This document shows positions 1-8,090 of a DNA stretch of 64,000 nucleotides, in pieces (positions within the stretch are counted from its first letter, which is position 1; each line of letters opens with the position of its first letter). Source of the stretch: Gammaproteobacteria bacterium (lineage in GTDB: Bacteria > Pseudomonadota > Gammaproteobacteria > Burkholderiales > Rhodocyclaceae); contig JAHJVE010000023.1 in assembly GCA_018828385.1 (NCBI GenBank), positions 62,001 to 126,000 of the forward strand, written 5' to 3'. The translations under genes and the position numbers were made by a program. Under the pieces are notes generated by a model. The model was not told where the DNA came from, did no database searches, and saw only the letters and a list, made by a program, of their open reading frames with translations.

Positions 1-1959
1 GCCGCTCTCGATCGGCAGCGTGCCTTTGCAGTCGGGGTAGCGACTGCACGACCAGAAGGGGCCGGTCTTGCCGGTTCGCTGGCGCGTCGGTGTGCCGCAC
101 TGCGGGCAAGCAGGACCCTGGGGAACCTTGATGGACAGCGAGGTGCTGCCGTACTGCGCGATCAGTTGCGAAATCCATGCGGCCTGTTTGTCGATGAACA
201 CATCCAAGGTGAGCTGTCCGGCCTCGATCATGTCGAGCGCCTGCTCCCACACGGCGGTGGTTCCGGGGTCGGCAATCGCCGCGGGCACGGCGTCGATCAA
301 CGTGAATGCCGCATCCGATGCACGGATGGAGCGTCCTTTCTTCACGAGGTAGCCGCGGGCGATCAGCCCACTGATGATGTTGGCCCGTGTCGCCTCGGTG
401 CCGATGCCGACCGTATCCTTGAGCTTCTGCTTCAGACGCGGGTCCGTCACCAGCTTGGCGACCCCCTTCATGGACTTGACCAGTTCGCCCTGCGTGTAGG
501 GCTTGGGCGGCATCGTCTTGAGCGCCTTGATCTCGGCTTCGGCCACCCGGCACGCCATGCCCTCGCGCAGCGCGGGGAGCACCTGGCTGCGCGCCGTGGC
601 TTCTCCATCCTCGTCCGCTTGCGGCTCGGCCAGCACCAGGCGCCAGCCCTTGACGACCACCTGCTTGCCGGTGGCCACCAGCTTCTGCTGGCCGCAGGAC
701 AGCTCGGCGACAGTGCGGTCGAACTCGTGGTGAGGGAGGAACTGCGCCAGGTAGTGCGCGCGGATCAGCCGGTACACCGCCAGTTCCTTCGCGCTCATGG
801 CCGAGAGGTTCGGGGGTTCGAGCGTCGGGATGATGCCGTGGTGCGCCGTGACTTTACCGTCGTTCCAGGCGCGAGAGCGCTGGTAGTGGTCGAGCTTGCC
901 CAGGATGGAGCGCAGCGAGGGATCGGTCTTGAGCAGGCTGTCCAGAACCGTGGGCACCTCGGCAAACATGCTTTCAGGCAGGTAGCCGGAATCCGAACGC
1001 GGGTACGTCGTGGCCTTGTGAGTTTCATATAAGGCCTGGGCAATCTCCAGGGTCTCCTGCACGTCCAGCCCAAGCTGCTTGGAACAAACCTCCTGCAAGG
1101 TGCCTAGGTCGAACAGCAGCGGAGGGCCTTCGCGCACGCGCTCGGTCTCGACCGATACCACCTGGGCGCTGCCCGCAGCGCGGATCTGCTGCGAGGCCTG
1201 CTGGGCGACTGGCTGCTGCAGGCAGCGGCCGGCATCGTCGGTGCAGCCATCGGGCGGAACCCACTGCGCGCTGAAAGCCTGTCCACCTGCGGACAGGGAC
1301 ACGTCGATGGCCCAGAACGGCACCGACTTGAAGGCCGCGATCTCGCGATCGCGGTCCACGACGAGCTTCAAGGTCGGCGTCTGGACGCGCCCGACGGATA
1401 GCACGCCGTCGTAGCCTGCCTGCCGGCCCAGCACGGTGAACAACCGGCTGAGGTTCATGCCCACCAGCCAGTCGGCGCGTGAGCGCGCCAGTGCCGAGTA
1501 GTACATCGGCAGCGTTTCGGAAGACGGCCGCAACTTGCCGAGCGCGGTGCGGATCGACGCATCGTTGAGCGCCGACAACCACAGCCGTTCGATGGGGCCG
1601 CGGTAACCGCACAGGTCGATGATCTCGCGGGCGATCAGCTCTCCCTCGCGGTCGGCATCGGTGGCGATGACCAAATGGGTCGCCTTCGCCAGAAGCGCTT
1701 TGACGACCTTGAATTGCGTGGCGGTCTTCGGTTTGACCTCGACCCGCCACTGCTGGGGAACGATGGGCAACTGCTCCAGCGACCAGCGCTTGAGCGCCGC
1801 GTCATAGACCTCGGGAGCTGCCGCTTCTACGAGATGGCCGATGCACCAGGTGACGGTGACGCCGGAGCCGCTGAGACAGCCTTCACCGCGCTGCGTCGCG
1901 CCGAGAATCCGGCCAATGTCTTTGCCCTGGGAGGGCTTCTCGCACAAGAACAGCCGCAT
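1..1959 (-). CDS. topB: DNA topoisomerase III, ICE-encoded (3' end outside the window)
   Basis: Type IA topoisomerase that relaxes and decatenates DNA by nicking one strand; ICE copies probably act during element replication or transfer. The translation opens with MRLFLCEKPSQGKDI and has the TOPRIM acidic motif DADREGE near residue 100. The active-site region TYPRSDSGYLP is near residue 318, with the tyrosine as nucleophile. A zinc-ribbon beginning CPQCG and ending CSRYPDC sits near residues 620-645, just before the window edge. 653 codons are visible without a stop. The ATG at 1959 gives the family's usual N-terminus; its ribosome-binding site is weak. A 23-bp palindrome lies about 205 bp upstream. 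Confidence 0.93.
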   Translation of the reverse strand, partial: MRLFLCEKPSQGKDIGRILGATQRGEGCLSGSGVTVTWCIGHLVEAAAPEVYDAALKRWSLEQLPIVPQQWRVEVKPKTATQFKVVKALLAKATHLVIATDADREGELIAREIIDLCGYRGPIERLWLSALNDASIRTALGKLRPSSETLPMYYSALARSRADWLVGMNLSRLFTVLGRQAGYDGVLSVGRVQTPTLKLVVDRDREIAAFKSVPFWAIDVSLSAGGQAFSAQWVPPDGCTDDAGRCLQQPVAQQASQQIRAAGSAQVVSVETERVREGPPLLFDLGTLQEVCSKQLGLDVQETLEIAQALYETHKATTYPRSDSGYLPESMFAEVPTVLDSLLKTDPSLRSILGKLDHYQRSRAWNDGKVTAHHGIIPTLEPPNLSAMSAKELAVYRLIRAHYLAQFLPHHEFDRTVAELSCGQQKLVATGKQVVVKGWRLVLAEPQADEDGEATARSQVLPALREGMACRVAEAEIKALKTMPPKPYTQGELVKSMKGVAKLVTDPRLKQKLKDTVGIGTEATRANIISGLIARGYLVKKGRSIRASDAAFTLIDAVPAAIADPGTTAVWEQALDMIEAGQLTLDVFIDKQAAWISQLIAQYGSTSLSIKVPQGPACPQCGTPTRQRTGKTGPFWSCSRYPDCKGTLPIESG

Positions 1960-2164
1960 GTCCGTCCATCCGATTTCCGTGGTTCATTGAGTTGCTGGAA
2001 TCGAGTATGCCGAGCACCACCAGCGACAGCAGCAAACAAGCCGCATGCGGTGGCGACCACTTTCACGGGATGGAATGGCGGGGACAGGAGTGGCGTGCGG
2101 CCGGGGGTGTGCGGACCGGGAGCCGCGATTTTCAGGAGCACGTGGAAGCCGGTGGACGTTGATG

Positions 2165-2187
2165 GAGCTATCCCCAGGGGATAGCTC
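2165..2187. promoter_or_regulatory. 23-bp perfect palindrome upstream of topB
   Basis: GAGCTATCCCC and GGGGATAGCTC flank a single central A. The core CTATCCCC-N-GGGGATAG also occurs at 4176-4192 and 4307-4323, all in gene-free gaps of the ICE. The dyad and recurrence suggest a protein-binding site for an ICE regulator or a ParB-like protein. A transcript hairpin is also possible, although no T-run follows. Confidence 0.6.
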
Positions 2188-2231
2188 GCGAGGGCATGGG
2201 GCGACGGACGACTGCGCCGCCCCATGCCGGA

Positions 2232-2684
2232 TCACTTCCTGCGCTTCGGCTCCTTCGGTGCGGTCGGTTCCTGGGCGGCCTGGGGTTTCGGCTGCGCGTC
2301 CTGCGCGGTCTCCTGCTGCCTCGGGCTGAGGGTCACGGACTCGATGCGGAACGGCAAGATTCCAACGCTGCGCGCGTTGATTTGCCAGGTCTCGCGCGGC
2401 TGATCCTCGTTGTCCGTCCAGGGTTCGCGCTCCATGCGGCCGACGACCAGTACGCGCATGCCTTTCTGGTACAGGTCCTTCCAGTGCGCGGCGTCGCGGT
2501 GCCAGATTTCCACCGGCGCCCAGAAGCCGCCGCGATCCTCGAAGGTGCCATCCTTCTTGGGAATGGGGTTGTCGAAATAGACGTTCAGGCGCAGAAGGCG
2601 GGTGGGCTCGTCGTTGCCGTTGGGGAACTCCCGGTACTCGGGGGGCGAACCGATGTTGCCCTCGCCAGAAAAATGCGTGCTCAT
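2232..2684 (-). CDS. ssb: Single-stranded DNA-binding protein, ICE type
   Basis: Binds single-stranded DNA through an OB fold and probably protects ICE DNA during replication or conjugative transfer. The 150-residue product begins MSTHFSGEGNIG, typical of ICE SSBs. It has an OB-fold core with FWAPVEIWHRDAAHWKDLYQKG near residues 54-75. A charged Pro/Gln/Lys tail ends PKEPKRRK instead of the acidic tip of chromosomal SSB, so interaction with the host SSB network may differ. The gene lies between the DUF3158 gene and topB, as in ICEclc, where ssb is expressed with inrR (established for that element). The start at 2684 follows a GGAG-like site. Confidence 0.9.
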   Translation of the reverse strand: MSTHFSGEGNIGSPPEYREFPNGNDEPTRLLRLNVYFDNPIPKKDGTFEDRGGFWAPVEIWHRDAAHWKDLYQKGMRVLVVGRMEREPWTDNEDQPRETWQINARSVGILPFRIESVTLSPRQQETAQDAQPKPQAAQEPTAPKEPKRRK

Positions 2685-2757
2685 GTTGCAATCTCCGTGG
2701 TGGTTGAAATACCCGCACCTGGTCGGCGGCGGGCGCGTGCTGGGGTGCCCGGCGCGA

Positions 2758-3285
2758 TCACCGATCGCGCAGGGTGGGCGGTGTGGACTTGAGCCGGCGC
2801 AGGTAGGCGTCTTCCGCCTCGGCGGCCTTGCTGGCGCACTCCTGGGCCTGCCTGCCCAAGGTGTGCAACAGGCTGATCTGCATGTTCAGCGTGATGCGCT
2901 GAAGCTCGATGGCGTGCAGGTCGGCCAGCAGATTGACCGGCGTGCTGGTGCTCGCGATCAGCTCCTGCCACAGCGCCACGCCCATGGCCGAGCGGTCGTG
3001 CTTGCGCCAGCGAAGAAACGCCGTGCCTGCGCCAGTGGTCTGCTGGGCCAGCTCGATGGGGAGCAGGTGGAAGGGATGCCCGACGGCCTGTTGCAGCACC
3101 TGTCGCTGCGCCAAGCCAATCAACTCGTCGCGCATGGCGAAGCACTGGCTGGCCCAGGCCTCCAAGTCCCCTTTACCCTTAAAGGGCTTTAAAAGGCCTT
3201 TTTGAGAGGCTGCGTGTTCCAACTGCATGAAGGCTGTCTGTTGCAGAGGGCGGAAGTAGCGGGTGTCGCGGTTTGGGTCGCTCAT
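2758..3285 (-). CDS. DUF3158-family ICE protein, positional counterpart of InrR
   Basis: The 175-residue product has DUF3158-family character, with helical segments such as QTTGAGTAFLRWRKHDRSAMGVALWQELI in the middle. It lies between the PFL_4669 gene and ssb. From memory, ICEclc inrR, needed for bistable integrase expression, has the same position and about the same length. That equivalence is inferred from synteny, not alignment. Its ATG overlaps the stop of the upstream gene in an ATGA arrangement, so the two are probably translationally coupled. No membrane segment or catalytic motif is recognisable. Confidence 0.75.
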   Translation of the reverse strand: MSDPNRDTRYFRPLQQTAFMQLEHAASQKGLLKPFKGKGDLEAWASQCFAMRDELIGLAQRQVLQQAVGHPFHLLPIELAQQTTGAGTAFLRWRKHDRSAMGVALWQELIASTSTPVNLLADLHAIELQRITLNMQISLLHTLGRQAQECASKAAEAEDAYLRRLKSTPPTLRDR

Positions 3286-4055
3286 GCCTGCGCGTCCTCG
3301 CCGGCCGTCGCTTCGGGGGCGGCGGCCTCGTCGCTGGGCGATGCGGCTGCGGCAGGACCGTCACCGCGCTGCTGCAGGCCACGGCGCATGATGGGCGGCG
3401 CGAACTTCGAGCGGCGCGTGCCCTCCAGCACGTCCGGCGGCATCTCGCCGAACTTTTCCAACGCCGCCCGCGCTGCGGCATTCTTGGCGGCGAAGTCGTC
3501 GCGGGTGCAGCCCGAGTAGCGGTACTGCTGGGCCAGCGAGAACAGGCTGCGCAGTGCATGCGCGCCTTCGTTGAGCCAGCGTTCGAGCGTCGAGCGATCG
3601 ATCAGCGCGGTGTGGTGCGCGAGGATCAGCTTGCGGGCGATATCGTCGTAGTCGGCGAGCAGGTACACGGCGGCAAAGCCGAGCTGCGCATTGACGAACA
3701 GCGGCAGCTTGACCGGCTGGACGTTGAGGTTTTCGCCCAGGGTGAGTGCCGGCGGCACGCTCGCCAGGGCCTGGTCCACCTGTTCGCGCAGCGATTGCAG
3801 CGTGGCCTTGGTCTGGTCGAGCTTGTCCTCGATGCGGAGCATCCAGAAGTCGCTGTACGGGTCGTCCTGCTCCGAGCCGCGCCGCATCTTGTTCATCTGG
3901 GCGATGTAGCCGTTCAGGCCGACGATGCCCGGTCGCCCTTCGGCGGCGGCGCGGCCGTGCCAGATGCGCGAGGCGTGGTGCGTGTGCAGCGTCAGCGACA
4001 TCGCGCTGCGCAAGGAGCCGAGATTCAGTTGCAGGGGTTCGTTGGTGGTTGCCAT
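3282..4055 (-). CDS. PFL_4669-family integrating conjugative element protein
   Basis: The 257-residue product matches the TIGR03761/PFL_4669 family: an N-terminal stretch LNLGSLRSAMSLTLHTHHA, then GIVGLNGYIAQMNKMRRG near residues 43-60, and a basic, Ala-rich C-terminus. Its biochemical role is unknown. The family is restricted to ICE/PFGI-1 elements and always sits near ssb and topB. The gene overlaps the downstream DUF3158 gene by 4 bp. The 315-bp gap upstream carries two palindromes (4176-4192, 4307-4323), making it a plausible control region for the PFL_4669-DUF3158-ssb group. Confidence 0.85.
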   Translation of the reverse strand: MATTNEPLQLNLGSLRSAMSLTLHTHHASRIWHGRAAAEGRPGIVGLNGYIAQMNKMRRGSEQDDPYSDFWMLRIEDKLDQTKATLQSLREQVDQALASVPPALTLGENLNVQPVKLPLFVNAQLGFAAVYLLADYDDIARKLILAHHTALIDRSTLERWLNEGAHALRSLFSLAQQYRYSGCTRDDFAAKNAAARAALEKFGEMPPDVLEGTRRSKFAPPIMRRGLQQRGDGPAAAASPSDEAAAPEATAGEDAQA

Positions 4056-4175
4056 GGTGTCCGCTCGTTGTTGGAAAAGAGCGGACAGCTTCGGCAGGTA
4101 GCGGAAGGCAGTCAGTCAACAAACCGAAACCCGCCCGTCCCCGGTTCACGGCGCGGTGGGTGCATGCGTCGCGAT

Positions 4176-4192
4176 CTATCCCCTGGGGATAG
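4176..4192. promoter_or_regulatory. 17-bp palindrome, copy 2 of the ICE dyad
   Basis: CTATCCCC-T-GGGGATAG, a perfect 8-bp inverted repeat, lies about 120 bp upstream of the PFL_4669 gene start. It has the same core as 2165-2187 and 4307-4323. It is a candidate operator or partition site. Confidence 0.6.
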
Positions 4193-4306
4193 CGCCATGG
4201 AGCGCCAAGGAACGCTGCACACCCGGATCAGCGCGAACAAGGCCGATCCCGCTGCAGGCGATCGAGGCCTGGCGTGCAGCGGTTCGACGTGTAGCCGTCA
4301 GTGGAA

Positions 4307-4323
4307 CTATCCCCAGGGGATAG
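4307..4323. promoter_or_regulatory. 17-bp palindrome, copy 3 of the ICE dyad
   Basis: CTATCCCC-A-GGGGATAG, 131 bp from copy 2 in the same gene-free gap and just downstream of the STY4528 gene's stop. Two copies in one gap suggest cooperative binding or looping. Confidence 0.6.
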
Positions 4324-4370
4324 CTCTACTGGAAGCCACCGGCATCCACTTCACCACCTTGCAGGCCCGC

Positions 4371-5633
4371 TCACTTGCTGGCGAGCAGGTTGCGCAGCCG
4401 CTCGATGTGCTGCCTGGCGACTTCTGGCGGCACAGGCTTGCCCTGCGGCTGGGATGGTGGCGGTGCTGGTGGTGGCGGCCGCTCGTTCGGCGCAACGGGC
4501 GCCGATGGCGCGTCCTTCTTGGCCCAGGCGTTGAACTCGCCATGGATGGCCCGCTGGATGATGCCGAACAGATACCCTGCAGGATTGCGGATGCCATGGT
4601 TGCTGCATCGTGCAGCCCATTCGTCCAGCACGGCCTGCCTCAGCGCAGCATCGACCTGCTGTAGTGCCACCCTCGCACCTGTCTGCTGCTCTGCCTTCAG
4701 TTCCGCGAAGCGTTTGGGCCATTGCAGGTCGCCCAGCGCGCGCGCATGCGCTTGTGCCTGCGCGGTAGTACGTACTTCATTAATACGACTACTACGTACT
4801 GTACGGGCCTGCTTCGGATTCCGAAGAGAGGCGTCTGGCGCGGGTTTCGACCCTGCTTCGGATTCCGAAGTGGGATCGTCAGGATTCCGAAGAAGGCTCG
4901 TCGCCCCTTCTTCGGATTCGTGCGTGGCGTCCTCCTGTGGATAACTTTCGTGCGCCCCGACGCCCTGGCTGGCGAGGCGTTCGGCCAGGACTTGCAGCCT
5001 CGATGGCAGGGTGCGCCCGGCCAGCATCGGGTCTTCGCCGATTTCCTTGAGGGTGTGCAGGCCTACGATCTGCACGGCTTTGGCCGAATGGCCGAGCGCT
5101 TGGCTGACGAGTTGCAGGTAGTCCGGGTCGAGCTGCATCGCTTCAAAGGGGGTCAGCGGCTCGTCGTGCAGGACATAGAGGTTGCCGAGGATGCGGCCGG
5201 TCTTGGCGTCGCGCCGTCGCCGCACCAGGCTCAGCCATCGAGTCAGCCGCAGCAGCGTCAGTGCTCGCGCCACGGTTTCGTGCGAGGCTTGCCCGGCGCA
5301 GGGCATCGACGCCAGCCAGGGCCGAAGCTGTTCATACGTCGGGAACGCCGTCACGCCATCGTCGTTGAGCATCAGCCGGAAGACCTGCCAGGCATTGCGC
5401 TCCAGCGGCGTCAGGCGGCGGTCGAGGAACAGCCGTCGCGGTACGGTCTCGTGCCGGTTGCCGCTGAACAGGAAGGCATCGCCAGACGCCGGACCAGTGG
5501 GCATCGCGACAGGTGTAGGTGTGGGCGGGGGCGCGTCGGCGTTGGGCTTGGGCACAAGGTCTTTCAGCGCAGCGTCGAACAGGTCTGCGAGTGCGATGGG
5601 GCCACGACGTGGTGCGGTGTCGTCCACGGCCAT
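4371..5633 (-). CDS. STY4528-family pathogenicity-island replication protein
   Basis: The 420-residue product shows the family's conserved block SGNRHETVPRRLFLDRRLTPLERNAWQ near residues 51-77. A winged-helix-like region follows (ASHETVARALTLLRLTRWLSL). The family is annotated as replication-associated in SPI-7/PAPI-1-type islands; the mechanism is not established. The C-terminal third is atypical: it is low complexity with repeated S-L-R-N-P and S-E-S-E-A motifs encoded by near-identical DNA repeats (4767-4920), followed by a Pro-rich tail. The ATG at 5633 is only 2 nt after the DUF2857 stop, so the two are cotranscribed. Confidence 0.85.
   Translation of the reverse strand: MAVDDTAPRRGPIALADLFDAALKDLVPKPNADAPPPTPTPVAMPTGPASGDAFLFSGNRHETVPRRLFLDRRLTPLERNAWQVFRLMLNDDGVTAFPTYEQLRPWLASMPCAGQASHETVARALTLLRLTRWLSLVRRRRDAKTGRILGNLYVLHDEPLTPFEAMQLDPDYLQLVSQALGHSAKAVQIVGLHTLKEIGEDPMLAGRTLPSRLQVLAERLASQGVGAHESYPQEDATHESEEGATSLLRNPDDPTSESEAGSKPAPDASLRNPKQARTVRSSRINEVRTTAQAQAHARALGDLQWPKRFAELKAEQQTGARVALQQVDAALRQAVLDEWAARCSNHGIRNPAGYLFGIIQRAIHGEFNAWAKKDAPSAPVAPNERPPPPAPPPSQPQGKPVPPEVARQHIERLRNLLASK
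4767..4920. repeat. Iteron-like palindromic repeats inside the STY4528 gene
   Basis: CTTCGGATTCCGAAG, a near-perfect palindrome, occurs complete at 4812-4826 and 4856-4870. Partial copies are at 4881-4892 and 4910-4920. Just beside them, AGTACGTA (4767-4774) and TACGTACT (4793-4800) form an inverted repeat around an AT-rich centre. This density of dyads within a replication-type gene resembles an initiator-binding or origin region embedded in coding sequence. Repeat expansion of a linker is the simpler alternative. Confidence 0.5.
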
Positions 5634-5635
5634 GG

Positions 5636-6196
5636 TTAACCCAATCCTTGATCGACCCAGCTCTTGATCGAAGCCCAGACCACCGACAGAGGCAGCGACA
5701 TGCCTTCGGCGAGGTCCATGGCGGCATCGAGGATGGAGGTTTCGTCTTCGAGATCGACGTTCCTGCTGCTGGTCACGGCCTTCCATTGCCGCCACAGCTC
5801 CGTGTCCTGCTTCTCGTCCAGCACGGGATGGCGACCCTTGCGCTTGGGCAGGCCGAGGATTTCGCGGCGAAGCGCCACTTCCTGGTGGGTCAGGCCGTAG
5901 AAGCGGCTGACCATTTCGGTGCTCGCGCCGAGGCGCAGCATGCGATCGACCGTGGCGATCTCCTTCTCCACATCCTGCGCCTGCCTGAGCAGACGCCGGA
6001 GCACTTCGCGGTTGACCGTCACCGAGCACCACGAGACGTTGGCGTTGGCCAGCACGCTGATCAGCGCGGGATGCTTGAGGGCGTCCAGCTCTTCCTCGCC
6101 AAACCCCATCAGCTTGCAGCGGCGCAGTTGCCCATTGCGCAGGTCATAGAGGGCCTGGGCGATGACGGCCTGGTTGAGTGGGTGTGGTGCGGACAT
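5636..6196 (-). CDS. DUF2857-domain ICE protein
   Basis: The 186-residue product begins MSAPHPLNQAVIAQALYDLR and carries a helix-turn-helix-like segment (LRLGASTEMVSRFYGLTHQE, near residues 86-105) typical of DUF2857. A DNA-binding role is inferred from that segment only; no experimental function is known to me. It lies between parB and the STY4528 gene, separated from the former by 15 bp and from the latter by 2 bp, so it is probably part of the same transcript. This is the usual family length and place. Confidence 0.83.
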   Translation of the reverse strand: MSAPHPLNQAVIAQALYDLRNGQLRRCKLMGFGEEELDALKHPALISVLANANVSWCSVTVNREVLRRLLRQAQDVEKEIATVDRMLRLGASTEMVSRFYGLTHQEVALRREILGLPKRKGRHPVLDEKQDTELWRQWKAVTSSRNVDLEDETSILDAAMDLAEGMSLPLSVVWASIKSWVDQGLG

Positions 6197-6211
6197 GCTG
6201 GTCTCCCTCGG

Positions 6212-7849
6212 TCACGTTCCAGGGTCCGCAGCGCCGGCGTCCAGGTCGAGCAGACGGCGGGCCAGCCGCAGCAGCCGGAACAGCTTGACCAGTGCGGTGT
6301 CGCTCAGTCGCCGGGTTGCGTCGCCTTGTCCGTGCAGCAACGCCGACAGGTCGATGACGAATTGCCTGTTATCCAAGCCGACGTCGGCGGGCTGCTGACC
6401 GGCCATGCATGCCAGCAGCGCCAGGACGGCACGGCCCAGCGGCTCCAGGTCTTGGGCGTGGGCACGGCAGGCGAAACCGATGCCGTCTGGACGGTCATCG
6501 ATGCACTCGTCCAGGCGAGCCTCGCCCGCGATCTCGCGGGCGAACTGCGCGACGTGGATGCGCAGGCGCTCGGGCGTGTCCAGGCTCGCGTCGATGTGCC
6601 AGACGTCGGAAATCGGGTAGAGACCGCCTGCTTGGACGGGAATGGACTGCAAGACGTTGGCCGAGAAATCGGGCAGCGCATCCCCCAGCTCGTCGGCGAC
6701 CATCCGCTGAATGGATTGCAGCCGCTCCGTCGTCGGTGCAGGCGAAACGATGTGCCCCTGCAGCCGATCACCAGGAGCAGCCATGGGGCTTCCTGCGGGT
6801 GAGCCGTCCGACCCTGAGCCGCCCTCGCGCTCGCGCGACCCAGGTGTGGTTGCCGGCGTCGGGGCCGATGGGGCCGGCGCCGCGGGCGGGCGTGCCATGG
6901 TGTCAGGCTCAGGCAGCGTGGGGGGTGCCGTTGGTGGGGTCGGATCGCTGACCAGGGCGCGATGGCGGCTTTCGGATTCGGTGAGGTCGAGCGCCAGTAC
7001 GTCGTAGTCGATGCCGAGCAGTTCGGACATTTGGCCGATCAGCTCGTCCTGCACGCGCTGGGGGGCGAACTCGTCGGCCTGCGTGTCGAACTGCGACAGC
7101 ACCTCCTGAAAGAAGTCATCGAAGTCCTGTACCAGTAGTGTGCGGCCTTTGGCGTAGCGCTCCCACGCGAGCATGCAGGCCTTGCGCATGACCGACAGGC
7201 GTTCGACCTGGTGGCGGCCGAGCCCGCCATAGAGCACGGTCGGGATCGCCGGCAGGAGGTAGCGCACCGCGTCGTTCATCCGGCTGATGTGCGACTGCTG
7301 GACCGGGAAACCATCGGCGGCGAGGCGGCGTGCCAGTTCGGACTGGCTCAGGGCGGCGCCGCTTTCCTGCTCGTAGAACTCGCGCGCCTTCTCGACGCCG
7401 AGGGCGCGCTCGATGAACGTCAGGCCTCCACGCAATTCGTTCTCGGCCAGGTGGCCGGTCAGCATGACGACTTCGCCGCGGCTGGGCCACGGCCGGAACA
7501 GGCACGATATGCGAAAGAACCGCTCGTCCTTGGTCTCCGACCACAGTTCGCGCAGGATCGCCAGGCGCGTGTTGCCGCCGTTGCGAATGATGTAGTGGTC
7601 CTCGCCCGGGCGCCGGGTGATCGCCGGGGCTGCGTCCAGGCCGCGCTCGCGGATGGACGCCTTGATGTCCTCGTAGGCCGGGTTGCGCTTCTTCCTGGGA
7701 TCGTGGTCGTAGGGGCGCAACTGGTCCAGGGTCACGACCATAGGCGTGTCGGCGATCGGGTCGCTCAAGGCCGAGGTGGACGGGCCGCTGCGCTCGAACC
7801 CGGCCGCGAGCAGCTTGCCGGCCATCTGCTGGGAGGTCATTTCAGCCAT
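6212..7849 (-). CDS. parB: ParB-family ICE protein (ICE/PFGI-1 type)
   Basis: The 545-residue product has a ParB/Spo0J nuclease-like N-terminus. VTLDQLRPYDHDPRKKRNP leads into a GG(N)TR box (IIRNGGNTRLAILREL near residue 90) and a HTH region around residues 170-200 (LSQSELARRLAADGFPVQQS). A long Pro/Ala/Ser linker near residues 320-370 leads to a C-terminal domain specific to ICE ParBs. It probably works with ParA in element maintenance or regulation. The start at 7849 follows GGGAGG and overlaps the upstream small gene by 8 bp; a longer N-terminal extension to 7933 is possible but lacks a good site. Confidence 0.88.
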   Translation of the reverse strand: MAEMTSQQMAGKLLAAGFERSGPSTSALSDPIADTPMVVTLDQLRPYDHDPRKKRNPAYEDIKASIRERGLDAAPAITRRPGEDHYIIRNGGNTRLAILRELWSETKDERFFRISCLFRPWPSRGEVVMLTGHLAENELRGGLTFIERALGVEKAREFYEQESGAALSQSELARRLAADGFPVQQSHISRMNDAVRYLLPAIPTVLYGGLGRHQVERLSVMRKACMLAWERYAKGRTLLVQDFDDFFQEVLSQFDTQADEFAPQRVQDELIGQMSELLGIDYDVLALDLTESESRHRALVSDPTPPTAPPTLPEPDTMARPPAAPAPSAPTPATTPGSREREGGSGSDGSPAGSPMAAPGDRLQGHIVSPAPTTERLQSIQRMVADELGDALPDFSANVLQSIPVQAGGLYPISDVWHIDASLDTPERLRIHVAQFAREIAGEARLDECIDDRPDGIGFACRAHAQDLEPLGRAVLALLACMAGQQPADVGLDNRQFVIDLSALLHGQGDATRRLSDTALVKLFRLLRLARRLLDLDAGAADPGT

Positions 7850-8090
7850 GGCGGCCTCCCTGCACTGGGGACCGGGCCTCGCGCTCGGCGCGGCGGATCT
7901 GCGCGCGGGCGTTGAGGGCGGCCCGGTGGTCACTGGCCGTCGAACTGGTGTAGATCGCGGCGCAGCCGGCCTTGGTGAATTTGAGGTGGCCGCCCGGCGT
8001 GCGCTTGACGTGCCAGCCCTCGCCGACGGCGAATTCGATCAGGGCGCGCAGCCGCTTATGGCCTCGGGCCAGTTCATGTGCGCTCGCCAT
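7842..8090 (-). CDS. Small HicA-like protein in the position of ICEclc shi
   Basis: The 82-residue product begins MASAHELARGHKRL and contains GWHVKRTPGGHLKFTKAG, resembling the HicA double-stranded-RNA-binding fold with its central histidine in a GGH-K context. It overlaps parA by 17 bp and parB by 8 bp, so it is tightly coupled to both. In ICEclc the small gene between parA and parB is shi, reported to help arrest division of transfer-competent cells. Equivalence here rests on position and size. No HicB-like antitoxin is present, so a classical toxin-antitoxin pair is unlikely. Start at 8090 is set by GGGAGG. Confidence 0.7.
   Translation of the reverse strand: MASAHELARGHKRLRALIEFAVGEGWHVKRTPGGHLKFTKAGCAAIYTSSTASDHRAALNARAQIRRAEREARSPVQGGRHG

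Noticed and set aside
3273..4664. 463-codon plus-strand frame in the ICE
   Set aside because: Covers the reverse of the PFL_4669 gene and crosses the palindromes; no family resemblance.
7842..8090. HicAB toxin-antitoxin pair
   Set aside because: Only a HicA-like protein is present; neighbours are parA and parB, with no HicB-like gene.
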